64,000 nucleotides of DNA from the NCBI RefSeq assembly GCF_036711975.1, contig NC_091975.1, forward strand, positions 4,466,501 to 4,530,500. Reading direction: 5' to 3'. Of the stretch, positions 1 through 12,600 are shown in pieces; position 1 is the stretch's first letter; each line of letters opens with the position of its first letter. Source of the stretch: Onthophagus taurus. Its lineage: Eukaryota > Arthropoda > Insecta > Coleoptera > Scarabaeidae. A model generated the notes under the pieces. It was given only the letters and a program-made list of their open reading frames with translations. It was not told where the DNA came from and searched no databases. The translations under genes and the position numbers were made by a program.

Positions 1-270
1 TTAATAAACCGGTTTATTTAAGTCTATTTCAATGTTTTGATTTCTCTAAGGTCAAATACAAAAATAATACAATAAAGGAATTCTGTAAGGAGGTGGAGGC
101 AACCTCCTACTACTATATTTTATTTTGCTTAACATCGCAATCCACAACCGGTCGCCAATATGTTACAGTTGAGGAGAACAGGTTATTGAAAGCACAGGTA
201 TTGAACTCTATGACAGTGGTGAAGTAACAAAAAATACCTTTAAAAACTATTCAAACTTAAGTGTTTCACC
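1..270. other. 5' flank of the Ance-like gene
   Basis: No reading frame or element is recognisable here. The last 100 bases probably contain promoter and 5' UTR of the gene whose split start codon begins at 271, but no clear TATA box is visible. Confidence 0.4.
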
Positions 271-2597
271 ATGTAAGTGTTTTAAACTAATTTATTGTCG
301 AACTTTAATCACAAAGTAATTATTAAAATTGTTATTTAATTTAGGTTTATTAGATATGGTTTAATTTTATTATTATTTCTAATACAATCAAAAGCTGTTG
401 ATCCAGAATTAGAAGAAGAAGTAACGATTGCCATAAACTTCTTAAATTACATGAATCAAATAACATTAGAGAGAAATGTAAAGGTGACAGAAGCAGAGTG
501 GAATTATGTGACGAATATTACTGATGAAACGTTTAAAATTAAGGTAATTAACAGCTCATAAATAAAAGGTAATAAATTGAACCTTATAAATATCCCTCCA
601 TTGTTTCATTTAATGTTAAAAAGTCATAAAATTGTTTAACACTCACTTAGTTATAACAATAGGACACTTCAAATTTAAAATAAATTTACTTTTATTTAAT
701 AATAGCTGGAAATTGAAAAAGAAGTAGCCAAAGCAGTGAAAGAAGATTGGGAACAAGTATCAAAGTTTCATTGGGAAACTTATAAAAACCCTGTTATGAA
801 AAGGAAATTTAAATTTTATTCCTTAATAGGGTCAGCAGCTTTGCCACCGAAAAAATTCGAGCGATTATCAAGAATAACCAGCGAAATGCAAAAGATTTAT
901 TCAACAGCTAAACTATGCGAATATAAAAACCCCGGGAATTGTAGCCTTAATTTAGAACCCGAACTAACAAAGATTTTCGCCGAATCTCGCAACCCGAAAG
1001 AATTAAAATATTATTGGTCGAAATGGCGCAAAGCCGTCGGCCCAAAAGTAAAAGTTTATTTCGATGAGTATGTTTCGTTATCAAACGAAGCTTCTAGATT
1101 GAATAAATTAAGGGATTACGCTCATTCTTGGTTGTTGCGTTACGAAGCCGACGATTTTCGCGATCAACTCGAACAAATTTGGCAACAGGTTAAGCCGTTA
1201 TATTTACAATTACACGCTTACGTTCGGTTTAAATTAAGAGAAAAATACGGGGATTTAATTCCTAAAAACGGTTTAATCCCCGCTCATTTATTAGGCAATA
1301 TGTGGGCGCAATCTTGGGCGAACATCGCCGATTTTTCTTTACCATATCCTGATGCAGAAAAATTTGACGTAACCGAAGAATTAATTAAACAAGGTTACAC
1401 CCCACTAAAAATGTTTCAATTATCGAACGATTTTTTCGTTTCGCTTAATTTAACCGCTATGCCTGAACCATTTTGGGAACATTCTATTTTGGAGAAACCG
1501 GATGACGGAAGGGATTTGGTTTGTCACGCTTCCGCTTGGGATTTTTATCAAAATAACGATGCAAGAATTAAGCAATGTACGGTTGTTAGCGAAAAGGATC
1601 TTATTACAGTTCATCATGAAATGGGGCATATTCAATATTATTTGCAGTATGCTAATCAACCTGTTGTGTTTAGAGATGGTGCTAATCCAGGTAAAAATAA
1701 CCTAATCCACTAATTAAAAGTAGAACTAACATTAATATTTTAATTAGGATTCCACGAAGCTGTTGGTGATGTTATAACATTATCTGTTAAATCACCAAAA
1801 CATTTATCAGAAATCGGACTTTTAAATTCATCTTCTATTGATGATAAAATGATTTTAAATATTTTATACAACGTAATTATTATTATTTAGTTACTTTTAA
1901 ATTAAATTAATTTAAAAAATACTTTTTAGACCGGACTAGATAAAATAGCTTTCTTACCATTTGCATACATCATGGATCTTTGGCGTTGGGATATATTCGA
2001 AGGAAAAACATCTAAAGATAATCAAAATTGTAAATGGTGGGATTTGCGCGAAGAATACCAAGGAATATCACCTCCGATAACGCGAAGCGAAGAAGATTTC
2101 GATCCCGCTGCGAAATACCACGTTTCAGCCGACGTCCCGTACATAAGATATTTCGTAAGTTTTATTATTCAGTTTCAATTCCATCGGGCGTTATGTATAA
2201 AAGCCGGGGAATTTAACCCGGATGACCCCGAGGGAAGAAAACTCTACGAATGCGATATTTACAAAAATAAAGATGCTGGAAACCTTTTGGGGAAAATGCT
2301 TCAAATGGGGAGCTCCCAACCGTGGCCTGATGCAATGGAAGTTATAACTGGGCAAAGAAGCATGGATGCCAGCGGATTATTGGAGTATTTTAGACCTTTG
2401 CTGATGTGGTTGAAAGAGGAAAATGCGAAAAATAATGTTTCGATTGGTTGGGAACCCGCTGAAAGAAGTACATTTTTTTTTGAATTATTTATTTTTATTT
2501 CATCTGGTTTTTTTTAGGGTGTAAACCACATCGATTAAATGATGGGAGTGAGGATATGGAGGATGAAGAAGAAGTTATTAAAGATATATCAAGTTAA
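271..2597 (+). CDS. Ance: Secreted angiotensin-converting-enzyme-like dipeptidyl carboxypeptidase (Ance type)
   Basis: M2-family zinc peptidase, expected to remove C-terminal dipeptides from peptides in haemolymph. Exons by splice signal and phase: 271-272, 345-543, 706-1689 (ends at the G of CCAG), 1748-1871, 1930-2467 and 2518-2597. The start codon is split AT|G across intron 1; exon 2 alone has no in-frame Met before the signal peptide (FIRYGLILLLFLIQSKA). The zinc site HEMGH (about 1618-1632) and the downstream ligand in GFHEAVGD are intact. CHASAWDFY, the S1-pocket strand of human tACE (H353/A354), is also kept, as are KYHV and PYIRYF. There is no C-terminal membrane segment; the tail is acidic (EDMEDEEE), so I infer a soluble enzyme like Drosophila Ance. 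An AATAAA lies about 17 bp after the stop. Its paralogue at 6687 is altered at the pocket. Confidence 0.9.
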
Positions 2598-2861
2598 TTA
2601 TTTTTTGGAAAAGAATAAAGATTCAAACAAATTTAATTTTGTTTCTTTTACATGAATTAACTGTGTGGTGCTGGTGGATTTTAAAGTCCTAGTTCTCTCT
2701 AGGTTGAATCTTTCCTGCATTCTATTGCAGCCTTGTTGTAATGCAGGTTTACTAACTACCTTAATTTCTTTCAAAATCCTGATACATCACCTGTACTTGT
2801 GTCATGAATGTTTAATCTCTTAATTACATTTATTTATATCTTTAATAACAAATATAAAATT

Positions 2862-3745
2862 TTATTTTCTTGTAACAACTTCAGGAAGTTGTACTTCATA
2901 TCTCTCATCTTCATTGACCAGCCAAATTGATCCATTTTTACCATTTTTTAAAATTTCAATCATCGCCTCAGCTACAACATCCGGCCTAAAATTAATTTTT
3001 ATAATCTTTATTTCAATTAAATAAAAAAATTTACTTTTGCATTTTCCTTTTTTCCATGAATCGATTCATAACGTCGATTTGCTGCGGGAACAAACATTCC
3101 TCTTGGGGAATTTGGCACATTGGAGTATCCGTCGGGCCTGCGCACAAAGCGTGAACTCTAACTTTATTTTTTTCGTAATAAGCATCGATTCCCAACGTTC
3201 GACTTAACGCAACAATTCCGTGCTTAGTAGCGCAATAAACCGGGGTAAAAGCAACGGGAATTAACCCGGCTAAAGAAGACGTGTTAATAATGATTCCTTC
3301 ATCGCCCGATTTATATTTTGGGAGATATTTTTGAAACGCCAATAAAGTTCCGGTTGTGGTTCCTTTTAAGTTTATGTCAATCATCTTTTGCGGAGTTAGT
3401 TCGTTCCAAATTCCTGCGTTATTTAAAACTATATCTAATTGGCCGAATTTTGAGATGGTTTCTTTGAATGCTGCATCAAAACTTTTTTCGTTGCTTGTAT
3501 CGGCTTCGATAAAGATTATGTGGGAGTTTTTGAATGATTTTTGAAGGATTTCTGTGGTTTTTTGCCCGGTTTGAACATCGCAATCAATTATTGAGATTCC
3601 CTATTAAATCTTTATTGTAATCTTTAATGAAATTAATTTATTATTTTACCTTAATTCCATTTTTTAATAATTGCTCGGCGTATTTAAGACCAATTCCTTT
3701 TGCACCACCCGTTATTAACGCGACTTTTCTTAAAAAATCAAACAT
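2862..3745 (-). CDS. Short-chain dehydrogenase, 15-hydroxyprostaglandin-dehydrogenase-like (copy 1)
   Basis: Classical SDR, about 254 residues, predicted NAD-dependent oxidation of a secondary alcohol; insect members are usually named 15-PGDH-like. Exons (minus): 3745-3650, 3600-3035 and 2985-2862. The Rossmann glycine motif TGGAKGIG is at the N-terminus, NNAG follows LDIVL, the catalytic Ser is in NTSSLAG, and YCATK gives Tyr/Lys. All four catalytic positions are therefore present. Length and end (VVTRK) look complete. It belongs to a cluster of three paralogues with the same conserved core (YLPKYKSG in two of them), which points to local duplication. Substrate is not inferable from sequence. 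Confidence 0.9.
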
Positions 3746-3870
3746 TTTTAAAGTTGCTTTAAAGAAAGATTAACAAAAACTAATTTAAAGTTAAAAAAAT
3801 TTATTTAAAAACTTAATTTTATCTCAATTTATCGTTTTGTTAGTGTTAAAGGTTACTGATAATTTTTGAT

Positions 3871-4892
3871 TTATTTTACGCTTTCTGAATAAAATTCAAA
3901 TCGATTTTGAAAAGGCATTTGATAACATTTTTGATTTTCTGCTATCCACACTGACCCATTTTCTCCTTGGGTCAACATTTTTAAAAGACATCTTGCTGGG
4001 AAAATGGCTCTACAAAAAGTATTTTTATTAATCTAATCTAATTAATTAGTTTTGTTACCCTTGTCGAGGTAATTTCCGAATTTCCTCCCACCCATGATCA
4101 ATTTTAGCAGGACTCGAAAGCTGCGTTTCTGTTAACCCCGGACAAAGAGATAATACTTTGATTTTCGATCGATTATAATAATAAGGACTTCCAAAAGATC
4201 TGCTAACTCCAACAACGGCGTGTTTTAAAGCGGAATAAATCGGGCTTGGTGGGAGAGGGTCAATCCCAAAAATGCAAGCGTTATTTATTATGACACCTTC
4301 ATTTTCGGTTAAACTATCCGGGAGTATTTTATAAAGAGATAAAATCGTTGAATAAACCGTGCTCATCTTTCAAAAAAATTAATCAAAATCAATATGTCGT
4401 AATAATAATAATATCGATAAAGGAACCTACATAGTTTATGTTAACCATAATATCCATTTCATTTTCGTCGATAATCGCTGCATTATTAATTACATAATCT
4501 AATTTTCCAAAAACTTCAACAGCTTTTTGGAGGCCACCTAAAAATTAAAATAAATTAATAAAGAAGATTGATGTTTCAATTAATTTTTTTAACTCACATT
4601 CAACATGATACATGGATTTACAATCTGCATGGACAAACTCAACATTTCCGTTTCCATAGGCTCTTAAATCGTTAACAGCTTTCGGTGCTTTCTCAGCGTC
4701 AACATCTAATAAAACAACCCCCTAAAAAATATTAAAAAACTTTTAAGTATTAAATAAAATTATTATATCTTTTTAATTATATACTTTGATGTCTGATTTT
4801 AAAAGAACCTTAGCGAATTGATAGCCAATTCCTCCGATTCCGCCTGAAATGCAAGCTATTTTTCCTTTAATGACATTGACAGTCGAAACCAT
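3871..4892 (-). CDS. Short-chain dehydrogenase-like protein with Cys at the catalytic Ser position (copy 2)
   Basis: SDR paralogue of about 250 residues. Exons (minus): 4892-4785, 4721-4598, 4537-4431, 4366-4059 and 4009-3871. The ATG at 4892 is chosen over the upstream ATG at 4897, whose frame stops at once. The nucleotide-binding motif is SGGIGGIG rather than TGGxxGIG; NNAA replaces NNAG. The active-site Tyr-Lys pair is present (IYSALK), but the residue 13 before Tyr, normally Ser, is Cys (IINNACIFG, codon 4276-4274). Known SDR chemistry uses that Ser to orient substrate, so activity may be lost or changed. It runs divergently from copy 3, 38 bp away, and uses more introns than its neighbours. 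Confidence 0.87.
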
Positions 4893-4930
4893 GTCATGAT
4901 TTTAACAAAAAAAATTTTATTTTTGTTTTA
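4893..4930. promoter_or_regulatory. 38-bp divergent spacer between two SDR start codons
   Basis: The start codons of the minus gene (4892) and plus gene (4931) are only 38 bp apart and the spacer is almost pure A/T. There is no room for two ordinary core promoters and leaders, so transcription must begin inside the opposite coding region, leaders must be extremely short, or an upstream non-coding exon exists. The spacing is seen; the promoter role is inferred. Confidence 0.45.
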
Positions 4931-5833
4931 ATGTCACTAATAAAAGGTAAAGTAGCTTTGGTTGTTGGTGGTCATCGAGGAATTGGGTACGAATGTTGCG
5001 CGAGCTTATTAATGAATGGCATAAAGGGGTTGATGTTGGTTGGAAGAGATGAAAAGAAAGGAAATGAGGCTACCTGCGAATTAGAAACTTACGGGGATGG
5101 TGATATACGTTTTATTAAAACTGATATAGCAGTTGCAAGGAATTTTCAAAGTATTCTTATTAAGATTTGTTATTAAAAACCTAATTCTTAATTTTTAGAT
5201 GTTTTTGAAACAACCATCAAAACATTTAACCAATTAGACATGTTTATACATTGTTCAGAAACGATTAACGAATATCATTGGGAAAATGCGATTAAATTAA
5301 ATTTAACCAGCGTTTTAAGAGGGAGCATAATGGCTATGAAACATTATTTACCAAAATATAAAAGTGGAAAAGAAGGAATTATTATTAATTTATCATCCGT
5401 AGCTGGATTACAACCGATGGCTTCGTTACCGATTTATTCCTCAACGAAACACGGAATTATCGGGCTTGTTAGATCTTTGGGAAGCGATTATCAATACGAA
5501 CAGTATCAATGTAGGGTGATGGGATTATGTCCTGGATTAATCGAGGAAATTCCTCTTTTTGCTAAAAATCAACCTCAAGGAATTGATTTGGATTTATTGG
5601 ACGAAGAAATTTGTCATTGGCCAAAACAATCGTAATTTAATAAATTATTTAGTAAAGTTTTAAAAACATTACTTTTTAGAGGGGATAAATGTGGAAAAAC
5701 CTTAATCAAAATCATAAACACGGGTAAAAATGGTTCAATTTGGATTTGCGAAGGACCATTTTGTTACCAATGGAAATTTCCTAATCGATTTGAGTTATTT
5801 GCGACTCATGCTAAAGAAATTGCTATTGGATAA
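4931..5833 (+). CDS. Short-chain dehydrogenase-like protein lacking the NNAG motif (copy 3)
   Basis: Third SDR of the cluster, about 268 residues. Exons 4931-5150, 5199-5631 and 5680-5833. It has VGGHRGIG at the cofactor site, Ser in INLSSVAG and Tyr/Lys in IYSSTK. The strand-4 motif NNAG, which in the family includes a structural/catalytic Asn, is replaced by HCSE (5249-5260). The shared phrase YLPKYKSG ties it to copy 1, and the last exon (NTGKNGSIWIC) resembles copy 1's last exon (NGKNGSIWLV). It is probably expressed, since splice sites and frame are clean, but catalytic competence is uncertain. Confidence 0.88.
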
Positions 5834-6686
5834 AAAATTAAATTTTAAAAAATTCACACAGCCTGTAATTATTGGAATTAAACCACGGTTTATACATCAA
5901 ATTAAAGCTTGAAGTCTCCTTTTTAATTTGATATAAAATCAGGTCTTTCGTTTCCGTTTTTCCATCTTCCCTTTTTCGTCATGCAACCTAAAACTACTGG
6001 TACTGCTACAAACTTGAGCATAAGTACATAAGAAGAAGATTTTAAATTCCACTTTCTTTGGGCTACTTGAGCACCAATACAACTTGCTTCACAATCCAAC
6101 TAAACCTGTCCATATCCAAAACAGCTCGTAATGACCATTAGTTTCTCCCTTTCTTGGAACTATTCTGCCATGATGAGCATATATGATAAGCTGATAGCGA
6201 ATAAGTTAAGTTAATTTTTTTTTCTTTTGTAAGATTCAAAAAAATTTCGAAACAAAATAGGATCAACTTTAACAATTTGGCTTAAGTATGTAATTTAATA
6301 TTTAGTATTTAATTATAAGTATTTTTACGTTTATGTAAAGTTCACAAAAACAAAATGAATTTTAAAAAGACCTTAGATTTTAATCTTTAAATATAAATTA
6401 ACTTAATTTTTGTTCTCAAAAAGCATCACGTACATTTATTTTTTTTACTATGGTCATTACCATACATAACCATTTCGAAATAGTCTTAAATGAATAATCA
6501 TCCATTGTGCTAGAAACTAGAAGCACTTGAAAAACAAATAAAAAAAAATAACAACAGTTGACATTCGGCGAGGTAAAAACAATCGAAACACCACGCCTCC
6601 GGTGATTCTCTCACGTGTTTCCACTACATATTAACGCACATTGCCCGGGTTTCCTTTAGTCTTTATCTTGACGTGACACAAAAAAA
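5834..6686. other. Intergenic AT-rich stretch upstream of Ance-3
   Basis: No supported gene or repeat is seen. The last 150 bases, with a more GC-rich patch from about 6560, are the likely promoter and 5' UTR of the gene starting at 6687. Confidence 0.4.
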
Positions 6687-9600
6687 ATGTGCGACCCAAG
6701 TAGAGTCAAAAGAACGTTGCTCATTTTAATGTTAATCAGTGTTAACGTTTATGGACAAATTCAAAATTATAATGTTGATCAGAACGAAAGGGGATTTAAT
6801 ATTGTTCCAAATCAAAATGTTAATCCTTTAAATTCGAATTTAAACCCGAATTTCAATCCAAATTTGAATCCTAATTTAAATCCGAATTTAAATCCTAATT
6901 TAAATCCGAATTTAAATCGTAATTTGAATCCTAATTTTAATCCAAATTTAAATCCTAATTTAAATCCAAATACTTTAAATATACAAGACAACAATCAATA
7001 TCCTGGGGATGTTCGTCAACTTTTAGCAGAGTTGGATCTTCAAGCATCGCAACAATGTACGAATAATGTTGGTGCTCAATGGAATTTTGAGACGAATGTG
7101 AATCAAGCGACTCAATTGGAAGCTGTAAGTTTTAACACTTTATTTTTCATAAATTAAATTTTTAAAGCAATTCTTGCACTCTTTAAAAGTAAAATTACGT
7201 CGAGTGGGAATTAGATCATTTCATGATACTTTAAAAAAAGAATACAATTGTATGATGATGTACCCACAATAAATCCTAAACGATTTCTATTTTTTCTTTT
7301 TTTTATTCGCTTTAATTAAAGCTTTCATACAAAGTTAAGTAACGAGAGATAATTTCCCCTCTATTTGAAATGTTATCGTTTGCGTGACCCCAAACGGTTT
7401 TACCTGATGAGGTTATCAAAGTGCTGTTATGCATTCTTTAAACTTTTTTTCATATACTTAAAACCATTATCATCAATGACGATTCCTATCCGTTGTTTAT
7501 GCGTTTACGTAATGAATAAAGGCTTATTGTGAGTTGGGGATACTTAAAAGGTTAATTATCACAATTATTGGAAAAGCGTCGCGCACTCTGGAGAACAAAA
7601 GGTGGTTCTCAGGATGACGAAGACAATCGTCGAAGACAATCAAGGGGGACGTTACCCAGCGTGTTCGTCTCCTCGACTAACATTATGGTAATGGTTCAAC
7701 ATTGATGGCCATAAGAGACAATGGTCAGACTATCAGTGTTGCGAAAGTTTTAACATGGGAATGACCGTGACTCCCATAGATTTTTTTACCATTAAAATGA
7801 AAAGAAAAATAGAATCCGTATTGCCTATGGGTAATTAATAAATTGAGAAAAATACCACCATCAACATTGTTCAAAGCAATCAAACCGTGGATTAGATGGA
7901 AAGTGTGGGAATAATTTAGTTATATAAAAATTTAATGAATATTTGTTATACAGAGTCCTCGAAAATCTCTCTCTGTATTAAGAAAATACGGCGATAATTA
8001 TACAATGAATGGCTTTTAAAAAACCAGTCATCTAATATCCAGGATGAATGAATCATAACGGAGTTGCGAGAAAAAATAAAAGAAACACCTAATTATGATA
8101 TCATTTAAAGAATACCAATTAATCAAATTTTTAAAATATTTCTCACGCTAGTTAATAATAATTAAACCAAGCAAATAAATCATACCAATTACACATAGAT
8201 TTCTAAGAATTTCTCAATTACATAATCTAATTCACTTCTTGAATTAGATTTCAATTCAAGGTAATGAACAATATCTCACGATTCATCATCAATTCGTAAA
8301 AGATGGATTGATTTACTTTGAAAATCTAGTTTCTCACGCTTACATTACGTCTTGATGGAAGAATTTGTTTACAATTTAATACGAAAAATGTAAATTTTTC
8401 ATATTATTTCATGTTATGGTAATAAACTTGAAATAAATAATGTTAAAACATGAAATTGTGGTTACGATAAACGCGAACTATGATTTGAATTTAAATGACT
8501 CATTTAATTGAGGTAAAAAGATGTTATATAATAAAGAAATGTAGGTGAAAAATTTTCTAGGAAATTTATTCTACAATTTATGACTCAATCATCCCTAATT
8601 CTTAGTTACTCACGTCGATTAGATCAATTAGGTTGGGTTGAATTGTCGTTGTGGAAATTGCATGTGTATAAATTGTCCTTGGAAAACGTGTCACTTGCGC
8701 AACTCGTAGAGACACTATTGGTAAATTAATTCGTGCTCACTAACTTGCTGAGGAAAATGAGGAATGCGTGAAGAAAAAATCTTTTGTGTTTAATTTTATA
8801 ATGATTTTAACTACCGTCTTCTTGACAACTATAAAAACTATAATTACATACTATTGTTTAACTTCTCCTTTTTCTTTTCATCTTTAACTAAATGCCCATC
8901 AGGTGTAATTTGATTTTTAATGTTATCTCGAATAATTATTAAAACGTGTGTTTGCACCAAAAGAAAAGGTGTTTCGTCGAACCGGAAGAGATGTGTGTGT
9001 GTGTTCCATAGGCTGGACGTAGCGTCTTTATTTTTTATGTAAGAACAATAAAGGCGCGACGTCCAATCTCTGGAACACACACCGGGCGGATTTATTTTTG
9101 TTTCTTTTTAATTCATAAATCGCTTTAAAACAATTAGAGAGTCATAACTTTGAAAAACTGAACTTTCTTAAAAAAAATAACGTAGTTAAGATAAAATATA
9201 ATTTTATTATTTTGTATTAATTTATAATTTTTCTTTTGATCCTCAGTTAAACGCCCAACAACTATACTCCGATTTTCAACATTATCTTTGGAGCGTATTC
9301 TCTCAAATTCCGAACTCGAATGTTCCTGATATAATGACTTATCGCCAAATTAGATTTATGTCTGTTGTTGGACCAGCTGCTTTACCCCCGGATCAACTTG
9401 ATAGAGTAAGAAAGAAAAATTGTAAAATTTCTTCCTAATTATTTAATGTGTTCTTTTTAGTACAACAGATTAATAAATGATATGTTGGCAATTTATAACT
9501 CAGCATCAATTTGTGCTCCAAACGAACCTTTCCGTTGTGGGTTACGTCTTCAACCGGATCTAACTGAAATTATGGCACGAGTTAGAAATTGGGATGAATT

Positions 9601-12600
9601 GCAATATGTTTGGACTGAATGGAGAAGGAATACCGGTCAAAAATATAAAGATACTTACGAGCAATTAGTTCAATTAACAAACCAAGCTGCAAGATTAAAT
9701 AGTAAGATAATTAAAAATAAAAAAATATTTTACTATACATTCATTTAATTTAGATTTTACAAATGCTGCTGAATATTGGAATTTTCCATTTGAAACTTCT
9801 AACTTAGAAGATCAACTTCAAGACGCATGGGAAGAAGTTAAACCATTATACGAACAACTTCACGCTTACGTTCGAAGAAGATTACGTGATTATTACGGTC
9901 CCGAAAAAATTAGTAGACAAGCACCACTTCCTGCTCATATTTTGGGAAATATGTGGGGTCAATCTTGGACTAACATCTTTGATATAAGTCAACCTTATCC
10001 AGGAAGGACATTTTTGGATGTTAGCCCAGAAATGGAACGACAAGTACGATTCTATTAATTAATTTTATCAATTAAACAATTTTTATTATTTAGGGTTATA
10101 ACCCCGCGGAGATGTTTCGATTAGCTGAAGATTTCTTCGTTTCAATGAACATGACACCACTCCCATTAAATTTTTGGTCAGACTCCGTTCTTGAAGAACC
10201 TCTAGATCGAACAGTTTTATGTCAACCTTCAGCTTGGGATTTTTGCAATCGACAAGATTTTCGAATTAAAATGTGTACAAAAATTACTATGAAAGATTTA
10301 ATAATGGCTCATCATGAAATGGCTCATATTTATTACTTTATTAATTATAAAGATCAACCGAAAGTTTACAGAGATGGAGCAAATCCAGGTAAGAAGTTGA
10401 TTAATCCCACTACAGCACGATTTTACGCAACAACGGTGTAGTTTCTAGCTTTTACTTTCAATCCAGCACCTAATTAATTCCCGACATCCCACCAGGTGAA
10501 AATAAATAGATGATCGTTACTCGGTTATCGCTTTCTACGTTATGCACCGTCAATCGATATATGTTTTGCAAAAAAAGTCAATGCACTCGCCAGATGGCGT
10601 CCGGGTAAATGATCTACGATGTCTAGAGAAAGCGAATTACGGTTTCAGGGTTCCACGAGGCCATCGGCGAAGCCATCGGGTTATCCGTTGGGACACCGAG
10701 ACATTTACAACAAATCGGATTAGTTCAAACTTCCGTTGATGATTCCGCCGTTGATATCAACTTTTTATATTCAATGGCGTTGGATAAAGTCGTTTTCTTA
10801 CCATTTTCGTATGCTTTGGATAAATGGAGATACGATATTTTTAGAGGAAACGTTTTAAAGGATCAATACAATTGTCATTGGTGGATGTTAAGGGAGGAAT
10901 TTACTGGGATTAAACCTCCAGTTTTAAGATCTGAGAACGATTTTGATGCTGGATCTAAATATCACGTCCCGGCAAATATACCATATATAAGGTAAGCAAA
11001 CATATTTTGATTTAAAATTATGGTTTAAGTAGAGTTGGGTTAGACTTGATTAATTTTATTAAAATGAAAGATGTTTTTTAGATTTTTTAGAAGTATGTAT
11101 GGTATTGAACTCGGTACACTTTTTAAAATTCAAGTTAAGAGATTATTTAGATACACCTAGTTGAATTTTGAAATTTGCCAGATATGTTTCTATAATGATC
11201 TCGAAATTAATCTGAGATTTGACTCACCAATTAATAAGGTGCTGAGATCATTCTACATAATGTTTGCCAACGAACTTAGTATTGGATTTGCTTCTTTCGA
11301 CTTTTCTTCCAATAAAAGTAAAATGTATTCTTTAAACAGTATTTATTTAAACTAAATAACTAAAAAAAAAAACAAAAAGGAATATTTAACTTTAATAATA
11401 TCCACCATGATCTTCTTCTCCTCCGCCATGATGAGACTCGATTTCGTGATGTTCTTCGTGAACTGGCACGGCTACAGGTACTTTGACTGGATAAGGTACT
11501 TTTTTGATGACTTCAATGGGTACTTTTTTGATGACTGTGTAAGGTACTGGGTTATCGTAAGGAATTTTGACTGCGTAAGGTACTTCTTTATCGATTGGAA
11601 TTGGAACTTTCTTTTCAACTGGGAATGGAGCTGGAACTGGGACTTTTACTGGGTAAGGGATGGGTTTTTCAACTGGGTATGGGATGGGTCTATCAACATG
11701 GACTTTTACTGGATATGGGACGGGTTTTTCTACGGGATAAGATATTTTTTTCTCAACATGTACTGGGTAAGGTTTAGGGACGTGAACGTGATATGGCCTG
11801 TCAACTAAAACTTTAACTGGATAATGAACAAGTTTTTCGACTGGATATGGTTTTGGGATGTGTACGGGTACTTTATATGGAACGGGGATTTTCTTTTCTA
11901 CTGGGTAAGGGTGAGGAACTGGTACTTTGTATGGAACTGGAATCTTTTTCTCAACCGGAATTGGTTGGGGGACAATTACTTTAACTGGATATGGTTTATC
12001 GACGTGAACTTTGACTGGGTAATGCTCAATTTTTTCTACTGGGTAAGGTTTGTGAATTGGAACAGGTACTTTTACCGGAACTTTAACCGGGTAGGGTACT
12101 TTTTTCTCAACCGGATATGGTTGTGGAACAGGTACCTTGATAGGAACATGAACCACTTTTTCAACTGGAACTGGAACATTTTTTTCCACTGGATACGGCA
12201 CCTTCTTATACACTGTTACTGTTTTAACGTGTTCGTGATGACCGTGATCCTCTCCACCGAAATCATGTTCATCTCCACCTCCTCCAAAATCACCACCTCC
12301 AAAATGATCTTCACCACCACCACCAATATCACCTCCCCCAAAATCGTGACCAAAATCACCTAAATCCAACCCACGCTTTTCTTTCTTTTGTTCTTCAACC
12401 GGTTTTGGTTCTTGTTGATTATTTTCAGCAGAAACCACGGCAATTGCCAAAAGAAGAATCGTAAGGTTTTTCTGGAACAAAGAACATTTGGAGTTAATGA
12501 AGAAATTTTTAATTGTATCTTTGGTAACCTACCAGCAACTTCGTCATCGTATGTGGAGAACAACTCAACTGGATGCTCCGATGCGGGTATAACGGCTTTT

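Noticed and set aside
8844-9080. Minus-strand 78-codon frame
   Set aside because: It overlaps the perfect hairpin at 8997-9082 and has no domain, codon bias or splice context.
10542-10739. Plus-strand 65-codon frame across an Ance-3 splice acceptor
   Set aside because: It reads the true exon 6 of Ance-3 in the wrong frame.
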